64,000 nucleotides of DNA, taken from positions 8,454-72,453 of the forward strand of contig CAXTAK010000018.1 in NCBI GenBank assembly GCA_964242735.1. Reading direction: 5' to 3'. The notes below the pieces were generated by a model, which did not search any database, was not told the DNA's origin, and was given only the letters and a program-made list of their open reading frames with translations. The DNA comes from CADCUY01 sp964242735 (GTDB lineage Bacteria > Actinomycetota > Actinomycetes > Actinomycetales > Quadrisphaeraceae). The position numbers and the translations under genes are program-made. This document shows positions 1-8,035 of the stretch, piece after piece (positions within the stretch are counted from its first letter, which is position 1; each line of letters opens with the position of its first letter).

Positions 1-5
1 TGCAC

Positions 6-275
6 TTGTCGCGGGTGCAGGTGATCGTCAGCGAGGAGGAGCGCGAGGCGTTCCGTCGCCGTGCCACCGCGGCGGGCACCTCGCTCAGCTCCTGGCTGCG
101 GGACGCCGGTCGTCAGCAGCTGGAGCGGGACCGCGGCGGGGTGCTGGGCGACGCCCGCACGGCACGGGACTCCTCCGCCTCGCTGACCGACGAGGACGCC
201 GGGGTGGAGCCGGACTGGGCGGAGCACCGCTCGGCGCTCGCCGGTGCGCGGGACGCCCGGCTGCCCACGACGTGA
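6..275 (+). CDS. Putative VapB-type antitoxin (ribbon-helix-helix-like), 5' end uncertain
   Basis: Short protein of about 89 residues placed directly before a PIN-domain toxin, as expected for the antitoxin of a type II toxin-antitoxin pair. The N-terminal part (RVQVIVSEEEREAF, then a helix ending SSWLRDAG) has the beta-strand/helix/helix pattern and the SSWLR element common in ribbon-helix-helix antitoxins. The C-terminal half is charged and probably binds the toxin. The first start codon inside the window is a TTG and no ribosome binding site can be seen, so the true start may lie before base 1. Its TGA overlaps the toxin start, which implies translational coupling. The family assignment rests on pattern and context, not on a clear signature. 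Confidence 0.65.
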   Translation: MSRVQVIVSEEEREAFRRRATAAGTSLSSWLRDAGRQQLERDRGGVLGDARTARDSSASLTDEDAGVEPDWAEHRSALAGARDARLPTT

Positions 276-658
276 TGTTCGTCGACACCGACCTGTTCGT
301 CTACGCCGTCGGGCGGCCTCACCCGCTGCGTGAACCCTCCCGCGCCTTCTTCGAGACGTCTGCCGGCTCGGCGGGCGACCTGGTGACGTCGGCTGAGGTG
401 ATGCAGGAGCTCCTCCACCTGTACGCCCGTCAGAGGCGCCGGACGACGCTCGACGCGGCGCTGCGCCTGATCACCTCCATCCCGACGATCTGGCCGGTCA
501 CCCCTGCTGACGTCCTGCTGGCGCGGTCCCTCGCGGACCGCCACCCCGACCTGCGGGCCAGGGACCTCGTCCACCTGGCCTGCTGCCGGCGACGCGGCGT
601 CGCCTCCATCAGGACGTACGACGCAGATCCGGAGTCCGCCGTCGCGGCAGGCCCCTGA
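272..658 (+). CDS. VapC-type PIN-domain ribonuclease toxin
   Basis: A protein of about 128 residues with the PIN-domain layout: an N-terminal FVDTDLFVYA strand with Asp5, Glu42/Glu46 in the helix SAEVMQELL, Asp98 in ARDLVHLA, and Asp117 in the closing TYDAD strand. These are the acidic residues that bind Mg2+ or Mn2+ in VapC-type endoribonucleases, which cut tRNA or other RNA when released from the antitoxin. Translation can start at GTG 272 or ATG 275. The latter overlaps the antitoxin stop as TGATG, so the two genes form one coupled operon. No acidic residue is missing, so the toxin looks functional. Confidence 0.85.
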   Translation: MMFVDTDLFVYAVGRPHPLREPSRAFFETSAGSAGDLVTSAEVMQELLHLYARQRRRTTLDAALRLITSIPTIWPVTPADVLLARSLADRHPDLRARDLVHLACCRRRGVASIRTYDADPESAVAAGP

Positions 659-703
659 GGCGCTCCACCGACTGCCTGGCACCCTCGCCCCGGTGAGCCC
701 CCG

Positions 704-2011
704 ATGAGCACCGACCCCGCCGCCGACCTCGCCGCGCGCCTGTCCGGCGAGCCGCCCGACGTCCGGCGCGCCCTGACCATCGTCGGGGAGCTGCTCACCG
801 GGGCCACCTCCACGGCCTCCACCGCGAACGGCTTCCTCGAGGAGCACCTGCGCCAGCCGCAGACCTCGCTGGTCGTCGAGCGGGTCGACCTCTCGGCCAC
901 CCGGGCCGTCTCGGTCGGCGCGGCGCTGGCCGACCTCGTCGCCGCGCACGGCGCCGTCCTCGGCCCGGCGCAGGAGAGCCGCGCGCCGACGTGGGCGCGG
1001 ATCGACCTGGAGGGCGAGCAGCTGTCGGTGCCGTCGTCGGCGGCCGCCCACTTCCCCGCCGGCACCGCCGCGGGCGCCGACGTCGTCGTCCAGCTCGTGG
1101 CGAACCTGTACGGGCCCACCCCCTCGACACTGCGGGTCGTCGCCCGCCCCGCCGACCACGGCGCCGCCCAGCAGGTCTCCGACGCCCTGCTCGCCGCCGC
1201 GCGCACCGACCGCGCCGTCTACCGGGGGCGGGTGCTGCACGCCAGCTCCCGCCAGCACCTGCACCTGCAGCCCACGACCCTGGCCCCGGGCACCCGCGAG
1301 GACCTGGTGCTGCCGGCGGAGGTGTGGGCCGACGTCGACGCCAGCATCACCGCGATGACCACCCGCGCGCCGCTGATGCGCGAGCTGGGCCTGGGCACCA
1401 GCCGGGGCATCCTGCTCGCCGGCCCGCCCGGTGTCGGCAAGAGCGCGCTGAGCCGGGCGGTGGCGCGGGAGCTGACCGGGGCGTTCACCGTGCTGATCGT
1501 CGACTCCACCGCCGCGTCGACGGCGCTGCGCGAGGTCTACCGCGAGACCGCCGACCTCGGGCCGAGCGTGGTGATCCTCGAGGACGTCGACCTCTACCTC
1601 GGCGACCGCAAGACCGGGGCCCGCGGCCCGGCGCTCGCCGACTTCCTCGCCGTCCTGGACGGCACCGAGCCCCACACCGACGTGCTGACCATCGCCTCGA
1701 CGAACGACCCCGCCGCGCTGGACGCCGCCGCGACGCGCTCGGCGCGCTTCGACACCGTCGTCCACCTCGACCCCCCGGACCGCAGCGCCTGCGCGCGCAT
1801 CCTCGACCGCTACCTCGGGGTGCTGGCGGACGGCGTCGACACGGGCGCGGTGGCCGCGGCGCTGCCCGAGGGGGTGACCGGCGCGGACCTGCGGGAGGTG
1901 GTGCGCCGAGCGGTGCTCGAGCACGGCCGCGACCTCAGCACCGACCGCCTCGGCGCCGTCGTCGCCGGTGGACGGTGGCAGCAGGCGCCGCTGACGGGCA
2001 GCTACCTCTAG
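704..2011 (+). CDS. AAA+ family ATPase
   Basis: A 435-residue protein with one C-terminal AAA+ module. Walker A GPPGVGKS is at residues 240-247, Walker B VVILEDVD at 289-296, and a sensor-1 segment (IASTNDP) and an ARFD arginine-finger-like element follow. The order matches the AAA ATPase group that includes Cdc48, FtsH and proteasomal ATPases. The first 230 residues have no recognised domain and may select the substrate; no membrane segment or zinc motif is visible. The ATG lies 45 nt after the toxin stop, so the gene may be co-transcribed with the toxin-antitoxin pair, but a functional link is not shown. The substrate is unknown. Confidence 0.8.
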   Translation: MSTDPAADLAARLSGEPPDVRRALTIVGELLTGATSTASTANGFLEEHLRQPQTSLVVERVDLSATRAVSVGAALADLVAAHGAVLGPAQESRAPTWARIDLEGEQLSVPSSAAAHFPAGTAAGADVVVQLVANLYGPTPSTLRVVARPADHGAAQQVSDALLAAARTDRAVYRGRVLHASSRQHLHLQPTTLAPGTREDLVLPAEVWADVDASITAMTTRAPLMRELGLGTSRGILLAGPPGVGKSALSRAVARELTGAFTVLIVDSTAASTALREVYRETADLGPSVVILEDVDLYLGDRKTGARGPALADFLAVLDGTEPHTDVLTIASTNDPAALDAAATRSARFDTVVHLDPPDRSACARILDRYLGVLADGVDTGAVAAALPEGVTGADLREVVRRAVLEHGRDLSTDRLGAVVAGGRWQQAPLTGSYL

Positions 2012-2018
2012 CGACCGG

Positions 2019-2792
2019 TCAGGCGCCCGTGGGCAGCGCGGGGTCGGGGTCGATCCCGCGCGCGCGCAACGCGGCCTCGACCGCCTCGCAGACGGTGCGG
2101 ACGGTCTGCACGCGCGCCCAGCGCTTGTCCTCCGCGGCGATCAGGTGCCAGGGAGCGGCGCGGTGGTCGGTGGAGGAGAGGGCGTCCTCCACCGCCTCCT
2201 CGTAGGCGGGGCGCTGCTCGCGGTTGCGCCAGTCGTCGCCGGTGAGCTTCCACGCCTTGTACGGGTCGGCCCGGCGAGCCTCGAACCGTCGCAGCTGCTC
2301 CTCCGCCGACAGGTGCATCCACAGCTTCACCAGGACCATCCCCTCGGCGGCCAGGGTGGTCTCGAACTCCACGATCTCCCGGAAGGCCCGCCGCCACGCC
2401 TCCTCGGGGGCGTAGCCCTCGACCCGCTCGACGAGGACCCGGCCGTACCAGGAGCGGTCGAGCACGGTCATCCCGCCCCACCCGGGCAGCACCGGCCAGA
2501 AGCGCGCCAGGAAGTGGTGGCGCAGCTCGTCGGGGGTGGGTGCGGCGAACTGCACCACGCGCACGTGCCGCGGGTCGAGCGGGGCGACGAGGCGCTTGAT
2601 CGCGCCGCCCTTCCCGGAGGCGTCCCACCCCTCGAAGAGCACGCACAGCGGTGGCCCGAGCGCACCCTGGCCGATCTGGGCGCCGAGCAGCAGCCGCAGG
2701 TGCACCAGCCGGCGCTGAGCGGCCTCGAGCGCGGCGGCCTCGTCCCGCTTGGACAGGTGCGGCCCGAGGTCCACGGCGGCGAGTCGGCCCAT
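2019..2792 (-). CDS. Polyphosphate kinase 2 family protein
   Basis: PPK2 enzymes transfer phosphate between polyphosphate and nucleotides. The protein (257 residues from the chosen start) has the PPK2 P-loop GWDASGKGG, the lid motif DRSWYGRVLVER, and the family's FEGWDASGKGGAIKR and WNREQRPAY-like elements (here DDWRNREQRPAYEE). The size and single catalytic domain fit class I PPK2. The ATG at 2792 (MGRLAAVDLG) was preferred over a frame open to 2876, because the upstream part reads as arginine- and cysteine-rich sequence unlike the family. It is convergent with the AAA+ gene, with only a few bases between their stops. Whether ADP, GDP or AMP is the acceptor cannot be read from the sequence. 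Confidence 0.85.
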   Translation of the reverse strand: MGRLAAVDLGPHLSKRDEAAALEAAQRRLVHLRLLLGAQIGQGALGPPLCVLFEGWDASGKGGAIKRLVAPLDPRHVRVVQFAAPTPDELRHHFLARFWPVLPGWGGMTVLDRSWYGRVLVERVEGYAPEEAWRRAFREIVEFETTLAAEGMVLVKLWMHLSAEEQLRRFEARRADPYKAWKLTGDDWRNREQRPAYEEAVEDALSSTDHRAAPWHLIAAEDKRWARVQTVRTVCEAVEAALRARGIDPDPALPTGA

Positions 2793-3157
2793 CAGCCGAG
2801 GGTGGCAGCTCGGTCCGGACCGCGCAGCGCGGTGACGGCACGGGCAGGCCACCACCGGCGTGTGACGCGGCGGCACTCCGCGGTCCCCGCCGTCACGGCA
2901 CGTCGCCGATCACGCAGAGGCGCCGCGCGCCCACGCCAAAACGGCAGGAACCTGCCCGTCTCGCCCTGACATTGGCGTGCCTGCGGTCATGATCAGTAGC
3001 TTTCCCAGCGCTGGTGCCCGCTCCTCGGCGCCTCCCACGAGCGCTGGCCCCGCTCCCGAACCCCGGGGTGCAGCACCGCCACGCTCTGCTGCACCTCGGA
3101 GTGAACAGCGAGTGCCCGTCGTCACCGATGAATCGATACCCACCAAGGAGCATCTCC
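2793..3157. promoter_or_regulatory. Intergenic region with nested inverted repeats upstream of the SchA/CurD-like gene
   Basis: No gene is supported in these 365 bases. The notable structure is an inverted repeat CACGCCAA (2932-2939) / TTGGCGTG (2972-2979), enclosing a second palindrome GGCAGG-AA-CCTGCC (2943-2956). This AT-richer stretch lies about 180-225 nt before the next start codon and may be an operator or a leader structure for the divergent region. An AAGGAG ribosome binding site sits at 3145-3150, seven bases before the ATG at 3158. Confidence 0.4.
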
Positions 3158-3844
3158 ATGACCGTCAGCACCGTGACCGTGCCCTTCCGCAACGTGATCG
3201 TCTGTCACATGGTCCCCGGCAGTGACGAGAAGGTCGGGAGCGTCTTCGGCCACTACGACGGCATCACCCGGCCCCAGGACCTCGGCGTGATCGGGCGGAT
3301 CCTGCTCTCCTTCGACGACCTCTACCTGCACGTCATCGAGCGCCGCGAGGACCCGGAGGTCTCGGGCCAGCGCCGTGGGCTGCCCGCGTTCGAGAAGATC
3401 GCCGAGGAGATCGCCCCCTACGTCACGCCCTACTCCCCGAAGTGGACGAACCCGTCCATGTCGGTGGCGAAGGAGTTCTACCACTACGTGCCCGAGGGCG
3501 AGCGGCCCGCCGAGACCGAGCTCACCATGATCATCCAGAAGCTGGTGCCCGGCAGCGAGGCTGACATCGCCCGCATCTTCACCGAGTCGGACGCCGGGCC
3601 GATGCCGGCGGCCCTCGGGGTCGCGGGGCGGTGGCTGTACTCCAACGACGACTGCTTCGTGCACCTGCTCGAGCAGGACTCCGAGGTCGCGAAGGCCACG
3701 CGGGGCGACCACGAGGCCCGCCCGGCGTTCGCCGAGATGATGCGGGCCCTGAGCCCGTACGTCAGCCCGTACCGCGCCGACGGGTGGACCGGCCCGCAGG
3801 ACTCCGTGGCCAAGGTCTTCTACCGCTGGCAGGCCCAGGACTGA
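3158..3844 (+). CDS. SchA/CurD-type (polyketide cyclase-like) protein with internal duplication
   Basis: A 228-residue protein made of two similar halves, about residues 5-110 and 120-226. Each half runs from a hydrophobic strand with a VPGS element, through a GVxGRxLxSxDD-like segment and H(V/L)(I/L)E, to PAF-x8-PYV-x-PY, then W and SVAKxFY. The pattern fits the SchA/CurD family of small ferredoxin-fold proteins, which assist spore-pigment and aromatic polyketide clusters as cyclase-like factors, usually as one copy per domain. No polyketide synthase is nearby, so the substrate is unknown. The ATG at 3158 was chosen for its AAGGAG site; a longer frame exists from 3014 but lacks one. A strong terminator follows. 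Confidence 0.75.
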   Translation: MTVSTVTVPFRNVIVCHMVPGSDEKVGSVFGHYDGITRPQDLGVIGRILLSFDDLYLHVIERREDPEVSGQRRGLPAFEKIAEEIAPYVTPYSPKWTNPSMSVAKEFYHYVPEGERPAETELTMIIQKLVPGSEADIARIFTESDAGPMPAALGVAGRWLYSNDDCFVHLLEQDSEVAKATRGDHEARPAFAEMMRALSPYVSPYRADGWTGPQDSVAKVFYRWQAQD

Positions 3845-3850
3845 GCGCCC

Positions 3851-3884
3851 GGCAGCCAGCCCCCGCGCGCGGGGGCTGGCTGCC
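3851..3884 (+). terminator. Perfect 34-bp palindrome, probable intrinsic terminator
   Basis: GGCAGCCAGCCCCC (3851-3864) is exactly complementary to GGGGGCTGGCTGCC (3871-3884), with GCGCGC between. It begins seven bases after the stop of the SchA/CurD-like gene. There is no U tract, as is common for terminators in high-GC actinobacteria. Confidence 0.75.
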
Positions 3885-3895
3885 ACGCTCTCGGC

Positions 3896-4630
3896 ATGAG
3901 CCCTCCGCCCGTGACCGAGGCTCGCCGCGAGCGCTGGGAGCGCGTCGCCGAGTGGCCGTTGACCACCGCCGCGCTGTGCTTCCTGGCCGCCTACGCCTGG
4001 CCCATCCTCGACATCGGCCTCGACGCGCGGTGGGTGGCGGTGTGCTCGGCCGTCGCCAACGCCGTGTGGATCGCCTTCGCCGTCGACTACCTGGTGCGGG
4101 TGGCCCTGTCGGTGCGCCGGGTCCGGTTCGTGCGGGGACACCTGCTCGACCTCGCGATCATCGTGCTGCCGGTGCTGCGGCCCCTTCGCCTGCTGCGCCT
4201 GTTCACGCTGCTGAGCGTGCTGAACCGGTACGCCGGGCGCTCGCTGCGCGGGCGGGTGGCCGTGTACGCCGGCGGGGGGACGCTCCTGATCATCTTCCTC
4301 GCCGCCCTGGCCGTCCTCGACGCCGAGCGCGGCGCACCGGAGGGGAACATCGCGACCTTCGACGACGCGGTGTGGTGGGCGCTGGCGACGGTCACCAGCG
4401 TGGGGTACGGCGACACCTTCCCCGTCACCGGAGCCGGCCGGCTGATCGCCTCCGCACTGATGATCACCGGCATCGGGCTGATCGGGGTGGTCACCGCCTC
4501 GGTGGCCACGTGGCTGGTGCAGCAGGTCGCCGACGCCGACTCCGAGGCGGAGTCGGCGCGGCGGCGCGACGTCCTGGCCCTCACGGAGGAGGTCGCCGCC
4601 CTGCGGGCTGAGCTCCGGGGCGGAGGCTGA
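3896..4630 (+). CDS. Potassium channel family protein (voltage-gated type topology)
   Basis: A 244-residue membrane protein. Hydrophobic segments near residues 22-42, 48-70, 85-95 and 120-142 are followed by a pore loop with the K+ selectivity filter TSVGYGD (Gly170-Tyr171-Gly172-Asp173) and a final inner helix (about 184-208). The segment LRPLRLLRLF near residue 100 carries regularly spaced arginines like an S4 voltage sensor, but with fewer charges than classic Kv channels. The C-terminus (210-240) is a charged, probably coiled-coil helix that may help tetramer assembly. It is preceded by the terminator palindrome, so it is likely transcribed from its own promoter within about 50 bases or by read-through. 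Confidence 0.88.
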   Translation: MSPPPVTEARRERWERVAEWPLTTAALCFLAAYAWPILDIGLDARWVAVCSAVANAVWIAFAVDYLVRVALSVRRVRFVRGHLLDLAIIVLPVLRPLRLLRLFTLLSVLNRYAGRSLRGRVAVYAGGGTLLIIFLAALAVLDAERGAPEGNIATFDDAVWWALATVTSVGYGDTFPVTGAGRLIASALMITGIGLIGVVTASVATWLVQQVADADSEAESARRRDVLALTEEVAALRAELRGGG

Positions 4631-4700
4631 AGGACCGGAGCTGAGCGGCTGGCGGCCGCGGCGACTAGCGTGGGCGGTCACGACCACGGAAGGGACGACG

Positions 4701-7073
4701 ATGCCCACCAGGCGCCAGACCTACGACTACGACGAGTCGCAGCTGGAGGTGCACCCGGCTTACGACCACGCCGCCGGCAAGACGGCGGTGGCGGTGTCGA
4801 TGACCCGCGCCCTCGAGCGCATGGGCCCGGTGCGCACCGCGCAGACGCTGCTGACGCTGAACCAGGCCGAAGGGCACGACTGCGCCAGCTGTGCGTGGCC
4901 CGACCCCGACCCTGGCCACCGCCACGCAGCTGAGTTCTGCGAGAACGGCGCGAAGGCCGTCGCCGAGGAGGCCACGAAGGACAGGGCCACCCCCAAGTTC
5001 TTCGCCGAGCACAGCATCGCCGACCTCGACGGGCACTCCGAGTACTGGCTGGGCCAGCAGGGGCGCATCACGCACCCCATGGTCAAGCGCCCCGGTGGCA
5101 CCCACTACGAGCCCATCGGCTGGGACGAGGCCCTCGCCCTGATCGGCTCCGAGCTGAACGCCCTCGCGAGCCCCGACGAGGCCACGTTCTACACCTCCGG
5201 CCGCGCCTCGAACGAGGCCGCGTTCGTCTACCAGCTGTTCGTGCGCGCCTTCGGCACGAACAACCTGCCCGACTGCTCGAACATGTGTCACGAGTCGACG
5301 TCCATGGCGCTGCAGGAGTCGATCGGCATCGGCAAGGCCAGCGTCGTGCTCGACGACGTCTACAACGCCAAGCTGATCATCATCGCCGGCCAGAACCCCG
5401 GCACGAACCACCCGCGCATGCTCTCGGCGCTGGAGATCGCCAAGCGCAACGGCGCGAAGATCGTGGCGATCAACCCGCTGCGCGAGGCGGGCCTGGTGCG
5501 GTTCAAGAACCCGCAGGTCCCCCGCGGGGTGGTCGGCCGCGGCACCGACATCGCCGACGTGTACCTGCCGATCAAGCCCAACGGCGACCTGGCCCTGTTC
5601 CAGGCCCTCGGCTCCCTGCTCGTGGAGTGGGACGCCCTCGACCACGAGTTCATCGCCGGGCACACCACCGGCTTCGAGGCCTGGAAGGAGCACGTGGCCG
5701 CGCTCGACTGGGACGAGGTCGTGGGCGCGACCGGGCTGAGCCGCGAGCAGATCGTGGAGGTCGCGCAGATGCTGCGCGACTCCGACGGCACGGTCTTCTG
5801 CTGGGCGATGGGCCTGACCCAGCACCGCAACGCCGTGGCGACCATCAAGGAGGTCGTCAACCTCGCGCTCGCGCAGGGCAACATCGGCAAGCGGGGGGCC
5901 GGGCTGTTCCCCGTGCGGGGGCACTCCAACGTGCAGGGCGACCGCACCATGGGCATCTGGGAGCGTCCGCCGGCCCGCTTCCTCGACAGCATGGAGAAGG
6001 AGTTCGGCTTCAACCCGCCGCGGGAGAACGGGCTCGACACCGTCGACTCCATCCGCGCGATGCGCGACGGCACGGTGAAGGTGTTCATCGGCCTAGGCGG
6101 CAACTTCGTGCAGGCGACGCCGGACACCGAGGTCACCTCCGACGCACTGCGCAAGACCAGGCTGACGGTGCAGATCTCCACCAAGGTCAACCGCTCGCAC
6201 CTGGTGACGGGCGAGACGGCGCTGATCCTGCCGGCCAAGGGGCGTACCGACAAGGACGTCCAGGCCAGCGGGCCGCAGTGGATCTCGGTGGAGGACTCCA
6301 CCTGCTCGGTGCACGCCTCCCGCGGGCCGCTCAACCCGCCGAGCAAGCACGTGCGCTCGGAGGTCGCGATCCTCACCGGCATCGCCGAGGCCACCCTGGG
6401 CGAGAAGTACGGCATCAACTGGCGCGAGATGCGCGATGACTACAAGGAGATCCGCGAGCACATCGCCCGCGTGGTGCCGGGGTGCGAGAGCTACGAGATC
6501 AACGTGCGGCGCCCCGGCGGCTACGTCATGCCCCACCCCCCGCGCGACACCCGCAGCTTCGGCACCGACTCCGGTCGCGGGGAGTTCGCGGTCTCCCCGC
6601 TCGAGGTCCTGCAGGTGCCGCCGGGCCACCTGGTGCTGCAGACGATGCGCAGCCACGACCAGTTCAACACCACGATCTACGGCCTGTCCGACCGCTACCG
6701 CGGCATCGAGGGCGGCCGGCGGGTGGTGTTCATGCACCGCGAGGACATCGTCGGGCTCGGGTTCGATGCCGACGACGTGGTCGACCTGGTGACGAAGTGG
6801 GACGACGACGAGATCGAGCGCACGGCACCCAGCTTCCGGATCGTCGAGTACGACACCCCCCGCGGCTCGGCCGCGGCGTACTACCCGGAGGCCAACCCCC
6901 TGGTGCCGCTCGACCACACCGCGCTCGGGAGCAACCAGCCCGCGTACAAGTCCGTGGTCATCCGCGTGGTCCGCACGGGGACCGGCCGGGCGACCACCGC
7001 GGGCGGTGGTCAGAACGGCGTGGGAGCGGATGACCCGCACAAGGTCGACCCGGAGCCCAAGCACCTGTCTTGA
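4701..7073 (+). CDS. FdhF/YdeP-family molybdopterin oxidoreductase, alpha subunit
   Basis: A 790-residue protein of the molybdopterin bis-guanine dinucleotide oxidoreductase superfamily, closest in pattern to the YdeP/formate-dehydrogenase-alpha-like group. The N-terminus holds only a CASC pair (Cys61, Cys64) and a later CENG, not the full four-cysteine 4Fe-4S motif spacing of FdhF. Cofactor-binding elements follow: SNMCHEST near residue 197, GQNPGTNHPRML, a GRGTDIADVYLPIKPNGD strand, and a C-terminal dinucleotide-binding domain with LQTMRSHDQFNTT. The start is fixed by GGAAGGGACGACG before ATG. No FdhD, electron-transfer subunit or cofactor gene is adjacent. In Escherichia coli ydeP is linked to acid resistance; the substrate here is unknown. 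Confidence 0.85.
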   Translation: MPTRRQTYDYDESQLEVHPAYDHAAGKTAVAVSMTRALERMGPVRTAQTLLTLNQAEGHDCASCAWPDPDPGHRHAAEFCENGAKAVAEEATKDRATPKFFAEHSIADLDGHSEYWLGQQGRITHPMVKRPGGTHYEPIGWDEALALIGSELNALASPDEATFYTSGRASNEAAFVYQLFVRAFGTNNLPDCSNMCHESTSMALQESIGIGKASVVLDDVYNAKLIIIAGQNPGTNHPRMLSALEIAKRNGAKIVAINPLREAGLVRFKNPQVPRGVVGRGTDIADVYLPIKPNGDLALFQALGSLLVEWDALDHEFIAGHTTGFEAWKEHVAALDWDEVVGATGLSREQIVEVAQMLRDSDGTVFCWAMGLTQHRNAVATIKEVVNLALAQGNIGKRGAGLFPVRGHSNVQGDRTMGIWERPPARFLDSMEKEFGFNPPRENGLDTVDSIRAMRDGTVKVFIGLGGNFVQATPDTEVTSDALRKTRLTVQISTKVNRSHLVTGETALILPAKGRTDKDVQASGPQWISVEDSTCSVHASRGPLNPPSKHVRSEVAILTGIAEATLGEKYGINWREMRDDYKEIREHIARVVPGCESYEINVRRPGGYVMPHPPRDTRSFGTDSGRGEFAVSPLEVLQVPPGHLVLQTMRSHDQFNTTIYGLSDRYRGIEGGRRVVFMHREDIVGLGFDADDVVDLVTKWDDDEIERTAPSFRIVEYDTPRGSAAAYYPEANPLVPLDHTALGSNQPAYKSVVIRVVRTGTGRATTAGGGQNGVGADDPHKVDPEPKHLS

Positions 7074-7111
7074 CCAGCACGTGTCCTGACCACGACACCG
7101 TCGTGCACCGC

Positions 7112-7154
7112 GGCGCCGCACCGCCAGCCCGATCGGGCAAGGGGGTGCGGCGCC
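7112..7154. terminator. Probable terminator between the oxidoreductase gene and the decayed aldo/keto reductase
   Basis: An 11-bp perfect inverted repeat, GGCGCCGCACC (7112-7122) and GGTGCGGCGCC (7144-7154), has a 21-base loop that itself contains the palindrome CCCGATCGGG. It lies about 40 bases after the plus-strand stop and just beyond the 3' end of the minus-strand pseudogene, so it could serve both directions. Confidence 0.6.
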
Positions 7155-7818
7155 GTCCTGTCGAACCGGTCGGGGTTCGGGCCCGTGCGGCCGACCTCGC
7201 CCCGGTCGAGGGCGGAGATGGCGGGCATGTCCCCTCCGGGAGCTCGGAGTCGAAGATCTCGAAGACCTCCCTCGTCCGCGACCGCGTCGTGGACTCGGGG
7301 AGGACGACGTCGCCGCGCTCGACGTGCCACCGCAGGGTGACCTGCGCGGAGCTCCTGCCCACCGATCCCGCGATGCGCGTGGTCGTCGGGTCGTCCAGGA
7401 CCGTGCCACCGGCGATCGGTGACCACGCCTGCGTGGCGGTCTGACGCTCCTCGCCGTGCGCCCGCCACCTCCTCGTCGGCGGAGCACGGGTGCACCTCGA
7501 CCCGGGTGACCGCCGGCAGCGCCGTGGCCTCCCGCGCTATGCGCTCCAGTCGGTGGACCTGGGATCTCGACACCCCGGTGGGGAGGGCCCGCCCTGGTGG
7601 AGCTCCCCGAGCACCTTCCACCTCGAGACGGAGTCACGTCGCAGAGGTGGGCGACGGTCAGCGGCTGAGGGACCGGTCACGCCTGCGCCGTGTCGCTGTG
7701 GCGGTACCCGACCTCGAGGTCTGGCGCACCGCCTGGGCGGTGTGGTCGGGCTCGATCGGGAAGACGCCGAACCCCGGCTGCGGGAGGGTGTGCCGTCGTC
7801 GAGGGTGATGGTCGGCAC
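7155..7818 (-). pseudogene. Decayed aldo/keto reductase
   Basis: Family sequence is recognisable in pieces scattered over all three minus-strand frames. From the 5' end (GTG at 7818) they are VPTITLDDGT, then QPGFGVFPIEPDHTAQAVR, then LEVGYRHSDTAQ followed by a stop, then WKVLGELHQGG, then GVSRSQVHRLERI...LPAVTRVEVHP, then AWSPIAGGTVLDDP...VTLRWHVERGDVVLPESTTRS, and finally PAISALDRGEVGRTGPNPDRF. At least four frameshifts and one stop interrupt it. The stretch between DTAQ and WKVLGELH is missing, which removes the catalytic Tyr, Lys and His region; the remnant is about 660 bases where an intact gene needs about 830. In life it would have been an NADPH-dependent AKR5-like reductase. It cannot make an active enzyme. 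Confidence 0.85.
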
Positions 7819-8035
7819 TGCGGTGGCCAGGACGCTCCTCCGTGGCTGGGCGGCGCCTCCTGCCGGCACCGAACTCGTCAGGGTCGCGCCCGGGAGGACC
7901 CCCTCATGCCCATCACGGCGCCTGCGCGCGAGGACGAGGTGCGCTGGGCCCGCCGTGGTACGACGCTCGTCGTGGACCGCGCCGCGGACCGCTGCCCGGG
8001 CCCCCCGCACGGCCCGCTCCCGAGGACGAGGACCG

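Noticed and set aside
113..1924. Long open frame antisense to the toxin and AAA+ genes
   Set aside because: In DNA of this GC content antisense frames stay open by chance. The translation is Arg/Gly/Val-rich without family motifs, while the plus strand encodes clear domains.
3122..4708. Minus-strand frame of over 500 codons opposite the SchA/CurD-like and channel genes
   Set aside because: It mirrors two well-supported genes, has no motif and no ribosome binding site.
7490..8035. N-terminal extension of the MFS frame
   Set aside because: It overlaps the antisense aldo/keto reductase relic and is Arg/Pro-rich, and a good ribosome binding site precedes the ATG at 8036.
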